A stretch of DNA of 64,000 nt, from assembly GCA_949592205.1 (NCBI GenBank), contig CATIUR010000012.1, positions 929,001-993,000 on the forward strand. Reading direction: 5' to 3'. A program made the translations under genes and the position numbers. This stretch comes from Helichrysum umbraculigerum. Taxonomy: Eukaryota > Streptophyta > Magnoliopsida > Asterales > Asteraceae. Positions 43,595 to 53,630 of this stretch are shown here, in pieces; the stretch's first letter is position 1, and the number at the start of each line of letters is the position of its first letter. Below the pieces are notes generated by a model, which ran no database searches, had not been told where the DNA came from, and saw only the letters and a list, made by a program, of their open reading frames with translations.

Positions 43595-43993
43595 ATGAAA
43601 GATTTTAAAATAAAGTTAGATATGAATAATTCTAGTCAATATCATGTTATAGGAAGCATTAATAACAAGATAATAGTTATATTAATCGACACGGGAGCAT
43701 GTACTAGTCATATAAGTCTAGATTTAGAAGAAGCAAGTTATGATTATGAACATATAACCAATACTAAGTATACCATGATAGATATTATATTTAGTAAAGA
43801 ATTAAAAGTAGAAATGGAAATTATGGTAGATAATAGAAAGAAACCGGAAAAAAGGAATGTGTTATTAGGAATAGACTTTTTAGAACAATTTAATTATGAA
43901 ATAAATAACAAAGAATTAATATTAAATGAATTTAGAATACCTAGAATTAATCTATATTATAAAGATATAGAAAAAAATATTAATAATGTCTGA
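43595..43993 (+). CDS. Right-arm viral retropepsin-like ORF (132 aa)
   Basis: Identical in protein to the left copy, with DTGACTSHIS and LLGIDFL. It overlaps the movement-protein ORF by 8 nt. Confidence 0.7.
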   Translation: MKDFKIKLDMNNSSQYHVIGSINNKIIVILIDTGACTSHISLDLEEASYDYEHITNTKYTMIDIIFSKELKVEMEIMVDNRKKPEKRNVLLGIDFLEQFNYEINNKELILNEFRIPRINLYYKDIEKNINNV

Positions 43994-44924
43994 GGAATAT
44001 CAGGATATAGAAAATCAAGAAGAAAAGGGAAATTATTTATCAGATGTATTACTAGAAAAGAAATTAGTAACAAAAGTAAAAAATAAAGGGATATTAAACT
44101 TATCAGAATCCGATGGAGTAAGCAGATCAATATATGAAAGACTAAATAGGGAAAATGTAATATATTATGGAATTATGCAAGGAGAACAAAACGTTATGAT
44201 AGAACAAGCTAATAAAAGATTCCAGGCACCTATAATAAGAGTGGAACAAATAGCAAAAAGACTAGAAAAAATAAAAGAAGAACATAGAAGGAAGATTGGA
44301 TATATACACATAAATAATATACAAATAATAATAACATCAACCTTTAGAGAAGGAATTAAAACACCAATAGAATTACAAGTAGATGACAATAGGATAAAAC
44401 AAAAAGAATATAGTATTTTAGGAAGAATAAATGGAGATCTAGGATATGGGTGTATCAAGTTTAACGTTACATTACAATACCCAATACCTTTAGAAACAAA
44501 AAGTATAAATAATTGTATAGGAGTAACATGTGATTTCAAAAATAAAGGATTAATGGAACAAGGAGATATACCTTTAACAGTAAACTATCGAATAGCTTAT
44601 GCACTAACAAATAGTTCATTAAGTATACAATATAAAAATTTAGATAGATTATATACAGAAAAATTATTTAACAAAACAAGTACTTTAATACAAGAAGATA
44701 AAATACAAAGAGAATTCCTAAGAAACCAAAGTCAAAGATTCAAACAATTAAAATTAGGAAATATAATAGGTGAGTCAAGTAATTCTATAATACCCAGGAT
44801 AAATGAAGAAATAGAAGCACCAGTCAGGAGAACTAATATGTATAAAGAAAACCAGTTAGATAAATTAAAGAATCAAGTTGAAGAGTTAAGTTCAGTAGTA
44901 ACTAATCTTAATAATAGGATATAG
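43986..44924 (+). CDS. Right-arm viral movement protein (312 aa)
   Basis: Intact and identical in protein to the left copy. The caulimovirid 30K core lies at about 60-220. Confidence 0.85.
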   Translation: MSEEYQDIENQEEKGNYLSDVLLEKKLVTKVKNKGILNLSESDGVSRSIYERLNRENVIYYGIMQGEQNVMIEQANKRFQAPIIRVEQIAKRLEKIKEEHRRKIGYIHINNIQIIITSTFREGIKTPIELQVDDNRIKQKEYSILGRINGDLGYGCIKFNVTLQYPIPLETKSINNCIGVTCDFKNKGLMEQGDIPLTVNYRIAYALTNSSLSIQYKNLDRLYTEKLFNKTSTLIQEDKIQREFLRNQSQRFKQLKLGNIIGESSNSIIPRINEEIEAPVRRTNMYKENQLDKLKNQVEELSSVVTNLNNRI

Positions 44925-44926
44925 AA

Positions 44927-45289
44927 ATGGAAAATATAAATAAAAGAGGCCCTTATAGAAAAAGAAAAGAAAGAAAATCGACAAATGAGGAAATAATAGA
45001 AATGATAGAAGAATTAAGAAAATTCAGAAAAAACATAAAAGAAAATTTTTCAGTAAGTTGTTATAGAACTAGGATAATAGAAGATGTACAATCTTCATTA
45101 GATTGTTTAGAAAAGATAAAAAGAAAGTATATGATAACTCAAGAAGAAGAAAATAATAAGCTAAAACAAGAATTAGAAAAATTAAATAAAAAAGTAAAAG
45201 TATTAGAAGAAAAAATAGAAAATAATTCCGCATATAATATAGATGAATTAATACTTAACCTAGAAAGTATATCGGAAACGGCTAATTAA
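44927..45289 (+). CDS. Right-arm viral 120-aa basic coiled-coil ORF
   Basis: Mirror of 29,957-30,319. The stop lies about 140 bp inside the right terminus of the element. Confidence 0.7.
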   Translation: MENINKRGPYRKRKERKSTNEEIIEMIEELRKFRKNIKENFSVSCYRTRIIEDVQSSLDCLEKIKRKYMITQEEENNKLKQELEKLNKKVKVLEEKIENNSAYNIDELILNLESISETAN

Positions 45290-45430
45290 TTTAGTCAATA
45301 GATGAGATCCTTAGTCATAAGCACACACTAAATACAAGTGACAACATTAACTACAAGGTTGAGATAAAGGTGACATATTTAAAAGTTAGGCAAGAATAAT
45401 TCAAAGACGTTATCTTTCATCGTTAAAGTT

Positions 45431-45445
45431 GGATGAACACCCCTA
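45431..45445 (-). repeat. Right hAT-type terminal inverted repeat of the palindromic element
   Basis: GGATGAACACCCCTA is the exact complement of the left terminus and is followed by GCAAGTAT. It joins directly to the arm sequence AACTTTAACGATG. Confidence 0.88.
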
Positions 45446-45453
45446 GCAAGTAT

Positions 45454-45847
45454 TATTGCATGAATTGAATAATTAGAAGAGATGCATATTTAAGTGCGTA
45501 ACAAGAGTTGCGCCGGTTGGGACGACTTGTCAACCCCATGCAATTGCACACACCAATTAATGCCTTTTAATCCTCAATGTTGTCTCCCACACAAACATAA
45601 TTTTTTTTTTATGTTAATAAACATTTTATTTTTAGATTTTCTGTGAAAGCCAAATTGTACGACTGTTTACCCTCAATTTCATACCCAGAAGAAGTTTTCT
45701 TTTTCGATAATAGAGACGAAAAGGTTGTCTAAGTACTTTAAGAACTCTTAAATTTTTTTTTTGTCAAGGTGGTCTTTGAGCATGGTTTAGGTAGTCCACG
45801 GACCAGAACCTTCAAATTATAGGGGTTTCAATATGTGTGTTTGTGAT
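45454..45847. other. Intergenic, nothing recognised
   Basis: No ORF or repeat that I can support. Confidence 0.5.
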
Positions 45848-45849
45848 AT

Positions 45850-45939
<90 letters not shown>
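45848..45939. repeat. (TA)n microsatellite
   Basis: About 90 bp of nearly uninterrupted TA. It is followed directly by the left end of a fold-back element. Confidence 0.95.
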
Positions 45940-45942
<3 letters not shown>

Positions 45943-46691
45943 GAAGGATCAAGAGGGAAGCTTCAAGATTGGGGGAAGGAGGGAAGCAAACCTCAACCAC
46001 TCATTTTTCTCCTATTCTATATTCATCCACAATACCCATTTAATCAATTTAAATCTAAAATTCCAAATTAAAGCATGGAATTCAAAGATTCAACAATCAA
46101 AAACATTATAAATCTTCGAATTCATCAATCGCAATCATAGATATTTTCAATTCGTCATAATTCTAATTCATCAAAAATTATGAATATTAGAGTAACTTTT
46201 GGGTTTTTGAGTAAATTTTGATTTGACAATGAAAACAATAAAATTAAAGGAATTTGATCGTACAAAACTTATAAACAAGTAATTAATCAAATTATGATTG
46301 TCATTCCAATTGAATTTTCAGATTGAAAAATTTCCAAACCGTTAACATTAATCTGGAAAGCATGTTAATCAAATTACAACTTAATACTCTTAAACATTCA
46401 TTTATAATGAATATTAATTTATATATGTTATTATACACTATTGAATGTGATAACATAACATTCATCGGTGTATAATAATGTATATGCGTTAACATTCATC
46501 GTAAATGAATGTTGATGTGCTGAAAATATGATTTTGATTAACATGCTTTTGAAATGCATGTTAATGATCTGGGAGGTGATTTCAAGTTATTTACAAGTTT
46601 GCCACCGCGTTGACTTTTATGTTGACCAGAATGTGTGGCTAGAAATTGCTTCTCTCATTCCCCCATTTTTTTACTTCCCTATTGATCTTCC

Positions 46692-46695
<4 letters not shown>
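45940..46695. mobile_element. Fold-back element between TA microsatellites (A)
   Basis: AGGGAAGGATCAAGAGGGAAG at the left matches the complement of the right end, AGGGGGAAGATCAATAGGGAAG. GGGGGAA-AGGGAAGC-like blocks follow on both sides. No coding sequence. TA repeats on both flanks hide the target duplication. Confidence 0.65.

Positions 46696-46759
<64 letters not shown>
46696..46759. repeat. (TA)n microsatellite
   Basis: About 64 bp of TA between two related fold-back elements. Confidence 0.95.
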
Positions 46760-46761
<2 letters not shown>

Positions 46762-47376
46762 TAGTGATCAAGAGGGAAGTGCCTTTTTTTGGGGGAAGGG
46801 GGAAACGTTAGTATGCATCAAGAAACATATTACAATTATCAATCAAAACGTCAACAAAAAATTATTTTTATTGGTAAATAGTAATCAAAATCAATGCTAT
46901 AAAGAATATTTTAACGAATAAATTTCATTTTTAAGTCACAACATTAATTGATGAATATTTATTTAATAAATTGTTAATATGCAGTGTGATGCAAATTAAC
47001 TAATATGCATCGCGATGCATATTAAAACTTCACATTATTTGAAAGATATTTTTATTGTTAATATGCATCGCGATGCATATTAAAACTTCACATTATTTGA
47101 AAGATATTTTTATTGTTAATATGCATCACAATGCATATTAACTAATATGCACCGCGATGCATATTAACGGATTTGGATCTAATATTCATAAATCGATGCT
47201 ATAACTTGAAGAAAGAATTTATCAAGAACGCTTAACATTCATAGCATCGATTCTGATTAACATTTACTAAATTTCAGTTTGCTTTTTTCGAGATTTGTAT
47301 GGGTGAAGGTAATATACTTCCTGATGCATACTAACGCTTTCTCCAAAAAATGCACTTTCCTCTGGATCATTTCAAT
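46760..47376. mobile_element. Fold-back element between TA microsatellites (B)
   Basis: Left GATCAAGAGGGAAGTGCC with AACGTTAGTATGCATCA is mirrored by TGATGCATACTAACGC with GCACTTTCCTCTGGATC at the right. The interior has repeated palindromes around ATGCATCGCGATGCATAT. Related to element A by its GATCAAGAGGGAAG end. Confidence 0.65.
46975..47170. repeat. Tandem ATGCATCGCGATGCATAT palindromes
   Basis: Several copies of the perfect palindrome ATATGCATCGCGATGCATAT occur, two of them in a roughly 64-bp duplicated unit with AAAACTTCACATTATTTG. They sit within fold-back element B. Confidence 0.75.
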
Positions 47377-47428
47377 ATATATATATATATATATATATTG
47401 AAATGATCCAGAGGAAAGTGCATTTTGC
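47350..47428. repeat. 79-bp palindrome around a TA run
   Basis: TGCACTTTCCTCTGGATC before the TA run and GATCCAGAGGAAAGTGCA after it are exact complements. The second half looks like the end of a further element in opposite orientation, or an inverted duplication of the end of element B. Confidence 0.8.
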
Positions 47429-48124
47429 ATGAAAGAAAAAAATACTTTCTAGTTGCTTCAAAGTCAATTGCGCTACAATTGCATGCAAAGAATAAAGAAA
47501 AAAACATCTAATAGCTACATATAAAGGCATACTTTCGGTAATCAATCACTTTTTGTCCAACACCTCCAAAAATTCAGAAACTGCCCGCCCTATTTATAAT
47601 TTATAATTATAATTATAATATTAGTTTAAAAGACGTGTATATTTTTATATTCATATTATAACAGCCATGAATATATACCGTATATATGTTAATACAGATT
47701 ATTATGATTGTTTTATGAATAAATTGATAACCATTGTTGAAAAGTTATACATCAACATTATTTTCTAGCGAGCTAACTAAATTGAATTCGCAAAGTTTTA
47801 AATAATCAGGAATCTACAAAGATTTAACACAAGTAAGAAAGGCTCAAGATCCCATACGATATTGGTGAAATGGTCAAAAAGTCAAATATAAAAGATGTCT
47901 AAGCATATTTTCCTTATTTCTGGATGTTTGTATTTTATTTAGGGCTCTAATTATATTTTTTATTTTTACAATTATATGTGGAATGAAACAAAAAGTCAAG
48001 ATGACGTGATTCTATTATGCTTAATTTCTTTTTGGTTTGAAAATATGATTTATAAGAATTTACATTTTATAGTTTAATTTATTTATATGGATATATAATT
48101 ATATATATTAATCAACCTTTTATA
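47429..48124. other. Intergenic AT-rich stretch, nothing recognised
   Basis: No supported gene. Confidence 0.5.
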
Positions 48125-48355
48125 CTCCCTCCAACAAATAAATTATTGGATGGATTTAGGATAACGTACGTAAATGTCACGTTCACCCTTATATTCAAGA
48201 CAAGTTTGATATATTTACGATATGAGTTATAGAAAGTAATAAATGATGGTATAATTGAATATTCAATGATTTTATATAATTATTTTTTGCAGTGGACAAT
48301 TTCTTAGGGACACACAAAAATAGTAAAATGGACTGTAAAATTGAGATGGAAGGAG
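48125..48355. mobile_element. Stowaway-like MITE
   Basis: CTCCCTCCAACAAATAAATT and the inverted AAATTGAGATGGAAGGAG enclose 231 bp with TA on both flanks. Confidence 0.55.
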
Positions 48356-48759
48356 TAAAAGTTAGATCAACATTTTTAAACCATTATTTCTATATATAAC
48401 ATCTAATTTACCTTTCTTATTAAGTAAACAAATTATACACGTAAAAACACATCTTTTGAACGGCAAACTGAGTTAAACAAAATAAGAAGAAGCTAGAGGA
48501 AAGAATAAAACGGGCAAGCTATTGAACTATTGAAGGACGTGAAAACGCAAGGTTACGCAAATTCAAAACACTCTCGTACTTTTATTACTCTTTTACACTG
48601 CCACCACCAACCCATTACAGTCACTTCATATTCATACCGTCTCACAAAATTGTGCGGGTACAATGTTTGTAGAAAGCTTTAAAATGATCAATCATTGATT
48701 TAAGAGTATCAAGGAACTTTCCAACCTTGTAGTTTATAAGTCTTGCTGTTAAAACAAAT

Positions 48760-49260
48760 GGTGGTGATTTGTACACCACACTACAAGAATCTGGACTTTT
48801 GGAGACGAAGACTTTTAGCAATGACAAAATGTCGAAGCATTTTTATTAAAGAAAAGCAAAAATAAAAGAATATATCTTTCGCAACGACACGTAGCCGCGA
48901 AACATTTTTATTAAAAAAAATCAAAAATTAAATAAATTATCTTTCGCGATGACCTTTCGCGACGACATGTCGTCGCGAAGCATTTTTAATACAAGAAAAT
49001 CAAAGTCAACGTGGACCCCATGTGTCGTCGTGAATAGTTGTCGCTAAAAACTTTCAGCTACGTGAGTATAGCGACAACCTTTCGGCGACGACATGTCGTT
49101 GCGAAAGATCTACGGCGACGACAATTTGGCCGATTCTAGTAGTGCCACCAAATATTAGCCATACACCATTTTTATGCATCATTGTGTTGTACTATACAAC
49201 ACTGTTAAGCAGCTTTAGTGGTGTATGACTAAATATTTGGTGATGTACAAATCACCACCC
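48760..49260. mobile_element. Mutator-like MITE split by a CACTA element
   Basis: GGTGGTGATTTGTACACC and the inverted GATGTACAAATCACCACCC are flanked by a 10-bp duplication TAAAACAAAT (48,750-48,759 and 49,261-49,270). The inverted repeat resumes on the far side of the nested CACTA insertion. Confidence 0.75.
48779..49144. mobile_element. Miniature CACTA element nested in the MITE
   Basis: The ends CACTACAAGAATC and GATTCTAGTAGTG have a 3-bp duplication CCA on each side (48,776-48,778 and 49,145-49,147). Subterminal TTTCGCGACGACATGTCGTC motifs in both orientations are typical of CACTA ends. No transposase. Confidence 0.88.
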
Positions 49261-49270
49261 TAAAACAAAT

Positions 49271-50081
49271 ATATACATCCGTGACAGTTGGGTAGGGGTG
49301 GGTTTGCGTTGATAGGGATAGGGAATATAACATTAATAAGTTGAAAATTGAAATGTACAAATTATATACATGCAAATATACAATTAGAACAATTTGTTGC
49401 TGACTCGTTCGTATATCTATATCTAAATCTAAACTACATATATAATGCATCATAGGTTTCTATTTTTAGGTATTTTTAAAACCAAAGTTTTAGACTCGGT
49501 ATATAAATATTTATATTTTTTTTTAAATTTCATTATTATATACTCCGTATGATTTTTTTAGTAAATAACAATTAATTAATTTCCCCCCGTCACTAAACAT
49601 AATTAGTCCAACACATTTAATGGACAAATTTCAACACCATAACTAATATATCGGAAATAAGAAAAACGATATAACAATATCATGGGTCCGTATCATTAAT
49701 AGATTTTGTTTTATGATGCATTATGCAGGTTTTTCTATAGTCAAACTCAAATCAACAGATAGCTAGATTGTACACACAATTGAGAAGTAAATTCAGTGTC
49801 TCAAAGTTATCCACACAAATCCCTAAATATGCAAGTTTTTACGTATTAATCCGAGTGATTGGGATATCCTCATTAAAATAATTTTGTAATACTCGGTAGT
49901 CGGTCCATTTCCAATTATTTATGAAGATGAGTTGCATAATAATGGTTAAAGTTTTGGGCTCCGGCCCTTGGGCTGTGGGTAGCAAGTAGACAAAAATTGT
50001 TTTAGCAACCTTGGGTAGTTGGGTTCTGGCACAAACTAATTGCTTCTTTTATGTTACATCAAGAGAAGATTGATTTGGTAT
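49271..50081. other. Intergenic, nothing recognised
   Basis: AT-rich. It ends with the left target duplication of the hAT element. Confidence 0.5.
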
Positions 50082-50490
50082 GTCATAAGTAGAGGTGAAC
50101 ATTGAAACCGGTTTTTTGGACCCGACCCGATTCCAAACCGAAACCGACCCGGTCAAAACCGGTTTTGACCAAAACCGGTTCGGTTTTGCCCCTACCGGAC
50201 GGTTTGAAACCGGTTTGGAGATTCAACCGTTGGAACCGGTTCGAAACCGGTTTAACCGGAACCGGTTTGAAAAACCGGTTTGAGAACCGGTTTAAAACCG
50301 GTTTTTTTTGTGGAACGTTTTATAGCCGTTATATACCCGTTTGTGACCGTTTTTTTTTGTTTTTTTTACATTTTTGCCATCCAAAAATTACTATAAATAC
50401 AAAGCTTGAGTAGTGGTTCATTCACAACTTACAAACACTCATACATATCTACAAAACTCAAATAGTTATAAATATACATACACAATTCTC

Positions 50491-52602
50491 ATGGCAACTC
50501 AATCTTCTTCGGCTTCCCATGGTGTTGGTTCTTCAAATGCATCAACGATTGTGAAACAATTGCCCAACAAAAGAAATCCGGAGATTTGGAGTGCTTACGA
50601 CAAAGTGTTGTTGTCGGATGGTTCGATTAAAGCGCATTGTAAACGTTGTAAGTTGTTCTTCAAACCCGACTCCAACACCACCTTGAAAAATCATACCGAG
50701 AAGCATTGTGCGGGACTCAAAGGTAATCCGGAAGCAAGTGGGCAATCTTCGATGGCACGAGATGGTTCTATATTTACATACGATGTGGAACGGTGTCGAC
50801 AAGCTTTTGCGGGTTATGTGATTCAAGAAGCTTTGCCTTTCAACCACTTCGACAACCCTCGGCTTACTAGGGTGATTCAAACCACTCTTCAACCGCGATA
50901 TAACAATGTAAGTCGTACTACTCTTAAACGCGATGCCCTTAAATTGTGGAAAGATGCTAAAAAACAACTAAAAATCGGTTTTGAAAATTTAAATACATGT
51001 GTATCATTAACAACCGATGTTTGGTCGGCTCCTCATGGTTTGCCCGGTTCGTACCTTTGTGTAACCGCACATTGGGTTGATCCCGCAACTTGGCAAATGA
51101 TGAAACGTACCATTGCTTTTGAAGACTTTGAGTATCCTCACACGGGTCAAAACTTATTTTACATGTTACGAAGTGTGATTAAAATGTTTAAATTGGAAGA
51201 AAAGGTTTTTTCAATATCTTTTGACAACGCTAGTAATAATACACTTGCCGTTTCAAAATTAATACTAAAATACGCACCACCATTGAAGGGCATTTTTTAT
51301 CATAGTCGATGTGTTGCACACATCATTAACTTGGTTGTGCAAGCCGGACTAGCGGTTGAAGATGTAGACGAAGTAAAAACGAGGTTTAAATCTATGTTGC
51401 AAGACGTTTTTCAAAAGGGTAAAGCTAGATACAAATCTTATATGAAATTGTGCAAGGATACGAATTCTATTTTTTTAACCCCTAATTGGGACATGCCCGT
51501 TAGATGGAATTCGACCTACCATATGTTTGTATGTGGTTTACGCCAACGCGATACTTTACAAGTTTTTCATGATCATCTTGTTACAAAAGGTCTTGCAACA
51601 CCATTTCCAATCATATATTGGGAGTATATTAAAAAGATGGTCGAATTGCTCAAACTTTTCAAAACCGCGACTACTTTATTATCGGGAGTTTATTATCCAA
51701 CTAGTCATTTGGTGCTTAATCAAATTTGGTTAATGACTACAAAATTAAACGACTACATGTATGAAAGTCCTATATTTGAAGAAATGGTGGCTCCCATGAA
51801 AGAAAAACTAAAAAAATATTTTCAAGAAATGCCACCGGTAATTACTTGTTCCGCCGCAATGAACCCTTGTTTGAACGTTACCGGGGTGGAAATGCTTATC
51901 GATAACATTTGTCACAATTTGGATTTGAATGAGGCCGACCCATTGTTTTCACATAATGCAAAAACGGATTTTAACAAATGTTTGGGAGATTTATTTGGCG
52001 TATATTTTCAAAAATATAGTTCAACCACACATGTGTCCGGTAGTACGGCTAACCCAATGTTTTCTTCATCTTCTTCTAGCAATCCAATGCTAAACTTTTA
52101 TAATAGTTTAAGACAAGAAAACAATAAACGGGCAAGGGGTGATGGTAACCAAAATACCACTAACGAATATGGGAGATATACGACTACGGATTTTTTGGCC
52201 ACTATTCTACCCAATGAGTTCGAACAATTTGATATTTTGGCTTGGTGGAAAGAGAGGGAATCTCAATTTCCCGTTCTAGCCATCATGGCCCGAGATTTAC
52301 TAACCGTCCAAGCTTCTACGGTAGCTTCGGAATCCGCTTTTTCTCTTAGTGGCAGGGTATTATCTATACGAAGAACAAGACTCACACCGGCCTCCTTAGA
52401 GATGTGCATTTGCTTGAAGGATCACTTGGACGCCGCGGAACGCATACAAAATGTATCAAGTCTTGAAGGTGAAATGGAATACGAAGAAGACATACACAAT
52501 ATCGAGGTGGAAGAAGGTATAACAATATCACTTTCCGACGAAGAAATTGCTCTTGATCAAGCTTCGCGCGAGGCTACCTCTGAAGAAGATTTCGACTTTT
52601 GA
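50491..52602 (+). CDS. hAT transposase (703 aa), uninterrupted
   Basis: I take the ATG at 50,491 (MATQSSSASHG). An upstream in-frame ATG at 50,413 would add 26 residues rich in Asn and Tyr that look like leader. A BED zinc finger lies at about 47-70 (HCKRC, then H and C in LKNHTEKHC). The RNase H-like core includes LTTDVWSAPHG, SFDNASNN and SRCVAHIINL. The hAT dimerisation domain is at about 580-650 (WWKERESQFPVLAIMARDLL, ASTVASESAFS). Such enzymes excise and reinsert elements with 8-bp duplications. No frameshift or stop is seen in one exon, so it could act on this element and perhaps on non-autonomous relatives. Confidence 0.95.
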   Translation: MATQSSSASHGVGSSNASTIVKQLPNKRNPEIWSAYDKVLLSDGSIKAHCKRCKLFFKPDSNTTLKNHTEKHCAGLKGNPEASGQSSMARDGSIFTYDVERCRQAFAGYVIQEALPFNHFDNPRLTRVIQTTLQPRYNNVSRTTLKRDALKLWKDAKKQLKIGFENLNTCVSLTTDVWSAPHGLPGSYLCVTAHWVDPATWQMMKRTIAFEDFEYPHTGQNLFYMLRSVIKMFKLEEKVFSISFDNASNNTLAVSKLILKYAPPLKGIFYHSRCVAHIINLVVQAGLAVEDVDEVKTRFKSMLQDVFQKGKARYKSYMKLCKDTNSIFLTPNWDMPVRWNSTYHMFVCGLRQRDTLQVFHDHLVTKGLATPFPIIYWEYIKKMVELLKLFKTATTLLSGVYYPTSHLVLNQIWLMTTKLNDYMYESPIFEEMVAPMKEKLKKYFQEMPPVITCSAAMNPCLNVTGVEMLIDNICHNLDLNEADPLFSHNAKTDFNKCLGDLFGVYFQKYSSTTHVSGSTANPMFSSSSSSNPMLNFYNSLRQENNKRARGDGNQNTTNEYGRYTTTDFLATILPNEFEQFDILAWWKERESQFPVLAIMARDLLTVQASTVASESAFSLSGRVLSIRRTRLTPASLEMCICLKDHLDAAERIQNVSSLEGEMEYEEDIHNIEVEEGITISLSDEEIALDQASREATSEEDFDF

Positions 52603-52710
52603 AGACTTTGAAGACTTTGAAGATGTTTGAAGACTTTTGAAGACTTGAAGATTAATACAAGTTGAAGATTATAAAATGTTTGAAGATGTTTGAAGACTTT
52701 TTTCTATTCG
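52603..52710 (+). repeat. Short GAAGACTTT repeats after the transposase stop
   Basis: Roughly ten units of GAAGACTTT or GAAGATGTTT directly follow the TGA. They are probably in the 3'UTR. Confidence 0.7.
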
Positions 52711-52719
52711 ATAATATTT

Positions 52720-53630
52720 TTAAGAAGACTTAGAAGACTATTGTTTAAGTTATTGTTCAATTATGTTTGTATTACTAATGTTCTACGAATTCAATAAAAA
52801 AAATTTGCTCCAAACATCGTTTTCCCTTAAAAAGCCTAACTTTGATTTGGGAGTTGATAAATGCAAGGAAGTTTTTACTAAATTCACGGAAAAGTACAAC
52901 TCTTTATGCTTACAGTATCACTTTTTATGCACATGTTTCCTTGCATTTAGTAAAACATTCATTGAAAGTATCAACTCACTTTGAATTATATAGAATTTTC
53001 GGATTCAATAATATTTTTAAGGAGATTTAGAAGCCTTTTGGTTATGTTATTGATCAATTATGTTTCCATTACTAATGTTCTACAAAGTTAATGAAAAAAA
53101 TTTGGCCCAAACGTTGCTTTTCATTAAAACGCTTAACGCCCTAACGTTTATGAATTATATAGAATTTTCGGATTCAATAATATTTTTAAGGAGATTTAGA
53201 AGCCTTTTGGTTATGTTATTGATCAATTATGTTTCCATTACTAATGTTCTACAAAGTTAATGAAAAAAATTTGGCTCAAACGTTGCTTTTCATTAAAACG
53301 CTTAACGCCCTAACGTTTATGAATTATATAGAATTTTCGGATTCAATAATATTTTTAAAGAGATTTAGAAGCTTTTTGGTTATGTTATTGATCAATTATG
53401 TTTCCATTACTAATGTTCTACAAAGTTAATGAAAAAAATTTGGCCCAAACGTTGCTTTTCATTAAAACGCTTAACGCCCTAACGTTTATGAATTATATAG
53501 AATTTTCGGATTCAATAATATTTTTAAGGAGATTTAGAAGTCTTTTGGTTATGTTATTGATCAATTATGTTTCCATTACTAATGTTCTACAAAGTTAATG
53601 AAAAAATTTTGGCTCAAACGTTGCTTTTCC
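52720..53630 (+). repeat. 169-bp tandem repeat in the hAT 3' region
   Basis: Three and a half close copies begin around 53,040, 53,209, 53,378 and 53,547. An older, diverged copy lies at about 52,720-52,830. Because the unit is 169 bp (not a multiple of three), each copy opens its own 66-codon frame starting MFPLLMFYKVNEKN; this is not evidence of a gene. Copies differ by only a few bases. Confidence 0.92.

Larger units (their letters stand above)
29772..45445. mobile_element. 15.7-kb palindromic hAT-bounded element made of two head-to-head endogenous pararetroviruses
   Basis: The outer ends are TAGGGGTGTTCATCC (29,772-29,786) and GGATGAACACCCCTA (45,431-45,445). GCAAGTAT is duplicated directly outside (29,764-29,771 and 45,446-45,453). 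The inverted repeat runs from these ends through two viral genomes to a 7-bp spacer at 37,661-37,667. Arms are about 7.8 kb and nearly identical. Indels seen: about 29 bp extra next to the left terminus, one extra base in the left polymerase, and 81 bp missing from the right arm. The same terminal sequence and an 8-bp duplication occur at 20,048-20,749, so hAT mobilisation is the best explanation. No transposase is inside. Confidence 0.88.

Noticed and set aside
29772..45445. Simple tandem or concatemeric viral integration without transposon involvement
   Set aside because: It does not explain the terminal inverted repeats, the matching 8-bp duplication, or the shared termini with the hAT element at 20,048-20,749.
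52720..53630. CRISPR-like or protein-coding repeat array (66-codon frames)
   Set aside because: The copies are direct tandem repeats without spacers. The unit is 169 bp, so the repeated frames do not join, and the context is a plant hAT transposon.
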